A stretch of DNA of 35,597 bases from Candidatus Rifleibacteriota bacterium (GTDB lineage: Bacteria; Riflebacteria; Ozemobacteria; Ozemobacterales; Ozemobacteraceae). Location: assembly GCA_029565415.1 (NCBI GenBank), contig JAKQOH010000129.1:1-35597 (forward strand). The letters run 5' to 3'. A model generated the notes under the pieces. The model did no database searches. It was not told the origin of the DNA and worked only from the letters and a program-made list of their open reading frames with translations. This document shows, one piece after another, positions 32,073-35,597 of this stretch. The translations under genes and the position numbers were made by a program. Position 1 is the first letter of the stretch. The number at the start of each line of letters is the position of its first letter.

Positions 32073-32732
32073 TCAGCCGAGGAGTTCGGTGCGGAAGGTT
32101 GCGATGTCCTTCTTTTCGAGGATCATCCCGAGCCGCTGATGCGGGCGGGCGTTCGTCCTGAACCATTCGATCACCTTGCGGGCCACGTCGAGCGCGGCCG
32201 CCTGGTCGAGATCGCGCACCAGCTCCTTCGACAGCCGCGGAACGGCGCCGCCGTTCCCCCCGACCACGACCCGCCACCCCTTCGGCATCCCCACGAAGCC
32301 CAGATCCTTGATGCACGTCTCGGCACACTGGTTCGGGCAGCCGCTGACGCCGATCTTGAACTTTCCGGGCAGCGGCATCCCGTGATACAGCCGATCGAGC
32401 TCCATGCCCAGCGAGAGGCTGTCCTGGAGACCCCGCTTGCAGAAGGTCGTCCCGGGGCAGGTCTTCACGCTGCGGATGCAGAGGCCGGTGGCAGCCCCCG
32501 GATCCATGGCGAGCGCCTTCCAGACCGGATCCACATCCTCTTCACGGATGCCGACGAGGGTGATACGCTCGGCGCTTGTGAGTTTGAGCGCCGGGATCTT
32601 GAAACGTTCGGCGACCTCGGCAAACTTCCTGAGGGTCTGGGGCGTCACGATCCCGCACGGGATATGTGGGGCAATCGCGTAGGTCGTCTTGTCGCGCTGG
32701 ATGATCGCGCCTTTGTCTCCATCCTGCAGCAT
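32073..32732 (-). CDS. Small siroheme/[4Fe-4S] sulfite/nitrite reductase-like protein
   Basis: 219 aa. One ferredoxin-like half-domain (about 10-75) and one siroheme-[4Fe-4S] domain with C92-x5-C98 (TCPGTTFC) and C132-x3-C136 (GCPNQC), the complete ligand set of sulfite/nitrite reductases. Normal assimilatory enzymes are about twice this size, but single-repeat low-molecular-weight sulfite reductases of anaerobes have this length. It would reduce sulfite to sulfide (or nitrite to ammonia) as a homomeric cytoplasmic enzyme. The ATG at 32732 has AAGGAGGAG upstream. Own promoter at 32810-32838, about 70-nt leader with a small hairpin. Electron donor unknown; a ferredoxin gene lies 1 kb away. Confidence 0.85.
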   Translation of the reverse strand: MLQDGDKGAIIQRDKTTYAIAPHIPCGIVTPQTLRKFAEVAERFKIPALKLTSAERITLVGIREEDVDPVWKALAMDPGAATGLCIRSVKTCPGTTFCKRGLQDSLSLGMELDRLYHGMPLPGKFKIGVSGCPNQCAETCIKDLGFVGMPKGWRVVVGGNGGAVPRLSKELVRDLDQAAALDVARKVIEWFRTNARPHQRLGMILEKKDIATFRTELLG

Positions 32733-32809
32733 CGTCACTCCTCCTTGTCGGTCCTTCGCGGATCGCCTCGGGCTGTCCAGAGCCCGACACCGCCGAACCA
32801 GAACCAAGG

Positions 32810-32838
32810 ATTCTAACAACGAACGTCCCGGACCGCAA
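32810..32838 (-). promoter_or_regulatory. Promoter of the siroheme protein gene
   Basis: On the minus strand TTGCGG (32833-32838), 17-base spacer, TAGAAT (32810-32815). Transcript start near 32803. Confidence 0.6.
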
Positions 32839-32986
32839 CCGTCGTCCTCGACAGGGCAGATGCCGGCAGGAGGCGCCCGCCCAGACCACGGGCGGTGAGA
32901 AGTCCAAGAATCCTTCACCTCCGTGACTTCCCGGGATCTTCGTCCCGGCCACCTGCTCCCGATCTCTTTTCCTTGCCCCCCGGTCG

Positions 32987-32995
32987 TGCTATCCT
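32987..32995 (+). promoter_or_regulatory. Extended -10 promoter of bioY
   Basis: TGC-TATCCT in the GTGCTAT context shared with 28123 and 30595; -35 not clear. Confidence 0.45.
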
Positions 32996-33037
32996 CGAGC
33001 GTCCCACACCGGGACGATCTCACCTCCGGGAGACATC

Positions 33038-33601
33038 ATGACACCCAGCACCACTCTCGAAGCCCCCTTGGCGCCGTTCAGCATCCCGCGCGGCCGCCTA
33101 TTCCCCATCATCGCCGGGGCTGCCCTGATCGCCCTCTGCTCCGGCATCGAGATTCCTCTCCGGCCGGTTCCCATCACCGGACAGACCTTCGGCGTGCTGT
33201 ATGTCGCTGCGCTTCTCGGGCCCGTTCAGGGAACCGGTGCCATCCTGCTCTATCTGGCTGCCGGTATTGCCGGGCTGCCCGTGTTCTCGGGCGGCTCCTT
33301 CGGGTTGTATCAGCTTCTCGGCCCCACCGGCGGCTATCTCATCGGCTTCATCGCCGCAGCGGCCATCGTCGGCAGCTTGTCCGGCAGGCGGATCGGGGGC
33401 ATCCGGCTCCCTCGCGGGATCGCCATGTTTCTCGGCATGCTCGCCATCTATGGCTTCGGCCTGCTCCGGCTCTCGGCGTTCATCGGGTTCGAACGCGCCT
33501 TCACGCACGGTGTTCTCCCGTTCCTCGCCGGGGATCTCCTGAAAGTCTTCCTGGCTTCCATGCTTGCGCCACGCCAGCCGGTATCCGATCCCGGGCGGTA
33601 G
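33038..33601 (+). CDS. bioY: Biotin transporter BioY (ECF S-component)
   Basis: 187 aa, about six hydrophobic segments. BioY marks: IEIPLRPVPITGQTFGVLY, ALLGPVQGTGAILLYLAAG, AGLPVFSGGSFGLYQLLGPT and GGYLIGFIAAA. It binds biotin in the membrane; no bioM/bioN energising genes are adjacent, so it works with a shared ECF module or alone. GGGAG precedes the ATG. The C-terminal part is shorter and more polar than in some members but complete. Confidence 0.93.
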   Translation: MTPSTTLEAPLAPFSIPRGRLFPIIAGAALIALCSGIEIPLRPVPITGQTFGVLYVAALLGPVQGTGAILLYLAAGIAGLPVFSGGSFGLYQLLGPTGGYLIGFIAAAAIVGSLSGRRIGGIRLPRGIAMFLGMLAIYGFGLLRLSAFIGFERAFTHGVLPFLAGDLLKVFLASMLAPRQPVSDPGR

Positions 33602-33611
33602 CCCACGCCTT

Positions 33612-33640
33612 TTGACAATGACCGCATCCTGCGGTAACAT
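33612..33640 (+). promoter_or_regulatory. Strong promoter of the ferredoxin gene
   Basis: Perfect TTGACA (33612-33617), 17-base spacer, TAACAT (33635-33640). Start near 33647, leader about 41 nt. Confidence 0.85.
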
Positions 33641-33687
33641 GACCCCGCCTCCACCGAGGCAAAACTTCGGAAAAGGAGTTCTCTCTC

Positions 33688-33858
33688 ATGGCTATCAAGG
33701 TCGACAAGAGCAAATGCACCGGTTGTGGCGCCTGCGTTGGCACCTGCCCCGTCGAAGTTCTCGAAATCAAGGACGGCAAGGCCAACTACAAGGGCGACGG
33801 CTGCATCGAGTGCGGCGCCTGCGTTTCCGTGTGCCCCGTCGAGGCGCTCAGCCTGTAA
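33688..33858 (+). CDS. 2[4Fe-4S] ferredoxin
   Basis: 56 aa, the typical clostridial-type size. Two cluster motifs: C10-x2-C13-x2-C16-x3-C20-P and C39-x2-C42-x2-C45-x3-C49-P. Small soluble low-potential electron carrier. It may serve NfnAB, which needs ferredoxin, and the nearby siroheme reductase; both are inferences from the window. AAAAGGAG precedes the ATG, and a consensus promoter and a strong hairpin bracket the gene, consistent with high single-gene expression. Confidence 0.96.
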   Translation: MAIKVDKSKCTGCGACVGTCPVEVLEIKDGKANYKGDGCIECGACVSVCPVEALSL

Positions 33859-33878
33859 GCGTAACACGCATTTCACGG

Positions 33879-33909
33879 CGAACGGCCGGGCATCTTGCCC
33901 GGCCGTTCG
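33879..33909. terminator. Hairpin between ferredoxin and convergent gene
   Basis: 13-bp perfect stem, GAACGGCCGGGCA (33880-33892) with TGCCCGGCCGTTC (33896-33908), loop TCT, extended by one further pair. No U-run on either strand; probably a shared terminator of two convergent genes. Confidence 0.65.
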
Positions 33910-33939
33910 TGTGTCAATGCGCTCGTTGAGCGGTGTCCG

Positions 33940-35022
33940 TCACATCCCGCTTGCAGCAGGGGTCGGCGGCTCCGCATCGCCTCCACCGGTAGTTTCCCCC
34001 GCCGACGGCTCCCCGCCGCCTGCCTCGCCGCCTTCCGGCGGGTTCTGCGTCGGGAAGTCGGGGTTGTCCCCGGTTGGGAGAGCGGGATCCGCGGGCGGTT
34101 CCCCGGAGGCCGGGGGCTGATCGGCAGACGGCTCGCCGGTGCCGGGCTCCGCGCTGGCCGTGGCCGCGCCCGGCTGTGAGCCATCCATCGGCTGTTCTTT
34201 TTCCATCTTCTCGATATCGGCCGTGACCCGGTCAAAATCGGATTTCGCTTTCGCGAGTTCGCGGCGCTTCTGCTCGAGATCCTTTTCGAAGCGGTCTCTG
34301 CGCCGGTCATACCGATCGTCCTTCAGGGTATACCACAGGCGATTTGCCTTGTTGTACTCCTCTTCGAGGTTCTTGATCTCCTCTTCGAGCTGGGGAATGC
34401 GCGTGTCGAGCTGTTCCCGCTGCTGCGTCGCCTGAGCATACTGCGCGGCCCGGTTCTGGCTATCTTCGTTCTGGGCGGCCAGCCGTTCCTGCTTTTCCAT
34501 TTCGGACCAGCCTTTGAGCCGCTCCTCGCGCATCTGGGAAGTGATCTCATCGCTCTGACGCTGGGTGGCTTCCTGCATGGCTTTCAGGCGCTCGATCAGG
34601 TTCGCGGTCTTCGTCTTGACCCGTTCTTCGGTGGCAAGGGAGAGCACTTTCTCATAACAGGCGATCGCCTTTGCCATGTCAGCGTAACAGACGGCCTGGA
34701 CGAAGCCCATTCCCTCGAGGGCATCGAGATCGTCGGGAGAAGACTCGAGCTTTTTCTCGTATTTGGAACGCAGCAGCCCGATCAGACCTTTGTCGTCCTC
34801 CGAGAGGATGCCGCGGTTCATCCGGATCGCTTTTTCGTAGGTGGAGATGGCCTCGTCGGCCTTTCCCGTGGCTTTCAGGTCGATGGCCTGCTTGTACAGG
34901 AGTTTTGCGTCTTCCAGGGATTCATCCTGGGCGGAACAGATCATCGGCGACTGCCCGAACGCCACTGCCAGAACCGGCAGCAGGGCCAGCAGCCGCAAAC
35001 GCCGCGCGAACTTCCGTCTCAC
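33940..35022 (-). CDS. Exported TPR/coiled-coil protein with Pro/Gly/Glu tail, unknown
   Basis: 360 aa. Signal peptide (RRLRLLALLPVLAVAFGQSP then MICSAQ), TPR-like helices at about 35-140 (AKLLYKQAIDLKATGKADEA; AKAIACYEKVLSLATEERVK), a Gln/Glu/Arg-rich coiled coil (about 150-280), and a Pro/Gly/Glu/Ser tail. The GTG at 35020-35022 is chosen because GGAGG lies 5 bases upstream and it precedes the signal peptide directly; the open frame extends upstream to 35346, but that stretch overlaps serA antisense and has no ribosome site. No known family. The layout resembles envelope scaffold proteins and echoes the other TPR proteins in the window. Confidence 0.75.
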   Translation of the reverse strand: MRRKFARRLRLLALLPVLAVAFGQSPMICSAQDESLEDAKLLYKQAIDLKATGKADEAISTYEKAIRMNRGILSEDDKGLIGLLRSKYEKKLESSPDDLDALEGMGFVQAVCYADMAKAIACYEKVLSLATEERVKTKTANLIERLKAMQEATQRQSDEITSQMREERLKGWSEMEKQERLAAQNEDSQNRAAQYAQATQQREQLDTRIPQLEEEIKNLEEEYNKANRLWYTLKDDRYDRRRDRFEKDLEQKRRELAKAKSDFDRVTADIEKMEKEQPMDGSQPGAATASAEPGTGEPSADQPPASGEPPADPALPTGDNPDFPTQNPPEGGEAGGGEPSAGETTGGGDAEPPTPAASGM

Positions 35023-35110
35023 ATGCACCTCCCGGCTCCCCTGAGCAGGGGTTTCGTTCACTGTATCACACCCCGGCCGCCCCGACAAGAAACCCCGCAG
35101 CTCCGTCGGG

Positions 35111-35139
35111 TTGACACCGGCGCGGATGGGCGCTAAGAT
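35111..35139 (+). promoter_or_regulatory. Strong promoter of serA
   Basis: Perfect TTGACA (35111-35116), 17-base spacer, TAAGAT (35134-35139). Start near 35146, leader about 57 nt. Confidence 0.85.
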
Positions 35140-35202
35140 GAGCCCGTTTGCCAGACAGGCAACAGAAATACAGCACAAGGAATGGAACAGGAGAAGACGG
35201 GA

Positions 35203-35597
35203 ATGTCCGACAAATTCAAGGTGCTCATCTCCGACTCGCTCGATCAGTCCGCGATCGATTTTCTGAAGAAGAACCCGGCGTTCGAGGTCACCTACAAGAC
35301 CAAGATGACCCCGGAAGAGCTGATCAAGGAGATCCCGGCCTATCACGCCATCGTGATCCGCTCCGCGACCAAGGTCACACGCCCGGTCATCGAGGCCGGC
35401 ACGAATCTGAAGCTGGTCGCCCGCGCCGGCGTCGGCCTCGACAACGTCGACCAGGTCGCCGCGAAAGAGAAGGGAATCGCGGTCCGTAACACCCCCACTT
35501 GCACCACCATTTCCGTCGCCGAGCTGGCGTTCGGACTGATGCTGTCGGTCGCCCGCAAGATGGGCCGTGCCAACATTTCGATGAAGGGCCAGGAATG
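35203..35597 (+). CDS. serA: D-3-phosphoglycerate dehydrogenase, N-terminal part
   Basis: The first 131 residues of an NAD-dependent 2-hydroxyacid dehydrogenase; the gene runs off the window. N-terminus FKVLISDSLDQSAIDFLKK, substrate-binding segment IRSATKVTRPVIEAG, the ARAGVGLDNVD motif and TTISVAELAFGLMLSVARK are those of SerA, the first enzyme of serine synthesis. AGGAG stands 9 bases before the ATG at 35203. The absent part would hold the NAD domain and any regulatory domain, so other 2-hydroxyacid dehydrogenases cannot be fully excluded. Confidence 0.92.
   Translation, partial: MSDKFKVLISDSLDQSAIDFLKKNPAFEVTYKTKMTPEELIKEIPAYHAIVIRSATKVTRPVIEAGTNLKLVARAGVGLDNVDQVAAKEKGIAVRNTPTCTTISVAELAFGLMLSVARKMGRANISMKGQE

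Larger units (their letters stand above)
32733..33037. other. Intergenic region between siroheme gene and bioY
   Basis: 305 bases without a convincing gene. Contents: the siroheme-gene ribosome site and a 7-bp leader hairpin (TCGGGCT 32768-32774 with AGCCCGA 32781-32787), the minus promoter (32810-32838), weak GC stems near 32872-32895 and 32930-32950, and the plus extended -10 element (32987-32995). No biotin-operator-like palindrome was recognised ahead of bioY. Confidence 0.5.

Noticed and set aside
32733..33037. Possible riboswitch or small RNA in the bioY/siroheme gap
   Set aside because: Only short unrelated GC stems were seen; no known riboswitch core was recognised.
33591..33615. GGGC-GGTA-GCCC mini-hairpin plus T-run as terminator of bioY
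   Set aside because: A four-base stem is too weak, and the T-run is part of the ferredoxin -35 box.
35023..35346. N-terminal extension of the TPR/coiled-coil gene up to 35346
   Set aside because: It runs antisense through serA and its promoter, and the GTG at 35022 has a strong ribosome site followed by a signal peptide.
1..35597. CRISPR arrays, tRNA/rRNA genes, insertion sequences, phage genes
   Set aside because: Looked for on both strands; no regularly spaced repeats, cloverleaf sequences, transposase or integrase motifs were recognised.

Overview
The window is a GC-rich, gene-dense stretch of chromosome from a Gram-negative (diderm) bacterium. Evidence for two membranes: a TonB/ExbB/ExbD set with an outer-membrane beta-barrel, an MlaC-like periplasmic protein, a MscS/MscK-type channel with a long periplasmic region, and many signal peptides. 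An NfnAB-type bifurcating transhydrogenase, a 2[4Fe-4S] ferredoxin, a small siroheme [4Fe-4S] protein and a BioY biotin importer suggest anaerobic or fermentative redox metabolism. The gene mix does not match a well-studied model genus; a candidate phylum such as Riflebacteria is possible, but this is a guess. No rRNA, tRNA, CRISPR array, phage or transposase gene was seen. Most genes have strong Shine-Dalgarno sites, and many have recognisable sigma-70-like promoters (TTGnnn-N16-18-TAnnnT, or extended -10 TGC-TATnnT).

Layout. 1-3123 (minus strand): partial glutamate dehydrogenase preceded by nfnA-nfnB, an ammonium-assimilation/NADPH module. 3317-12556 (plus): a TetR-type regulator with a histone H1-like Lys/Ala/Pro tail, then two tandem, ATGA-overlapping membrane class III nucleotidyl cyclases, an ATGA-overlapping gamma-glutamyltransferase homolog and a small secretin-N-domain-like secreted protein. 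12562-14148 (minus): MlaC-like protein with a polyproline tail. 14260-14837: two small exported/membrane proteins. 14904-18302 (minus): MscS/MscK-like channel, divergent from tatA and a 702-aa TPR protein. 20905-24581: outer-membrane barrel-exbB-exbD-tonB operon. 24719-26237: secreted cyclophilin and murB. 26340-28062: ECF sigma factor, zinc anti-sigma factor and TPR protein with overlapping frames. 28169-29437: small coiled protein and sugar-nucleotide epimerase. 29468-31953: membrane hydrolase divergent from a POT-type transporter, followed by a palindromic dispersed-type repeat. 32073-35597: small siroheme reductase, bioY, ferredoxin, a TPR/coiled-coil secreted protein and the start of serA.

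The most interesting point is the cyclase pair. The upstream protein keeps both metal-binding aspartates but has lost the purine-recognition and transition-state residues. The downstream protein keeps Lys, Thr, Asn and Arg at those positions but has Ser in place of the first metal Asp. This is the same division of labour as C1/C2 of mammalian adenylyl cyclase, and suggests an obligate heterodimer carrying four periplasmic sensor modules. Other notable items are four genes that appear leaderless, a perfect intrinsic terminator inside the first cyclase gene, a plug-less TonB-linked barrel, and a GGT homolog lacking the substrate-binding arginine.
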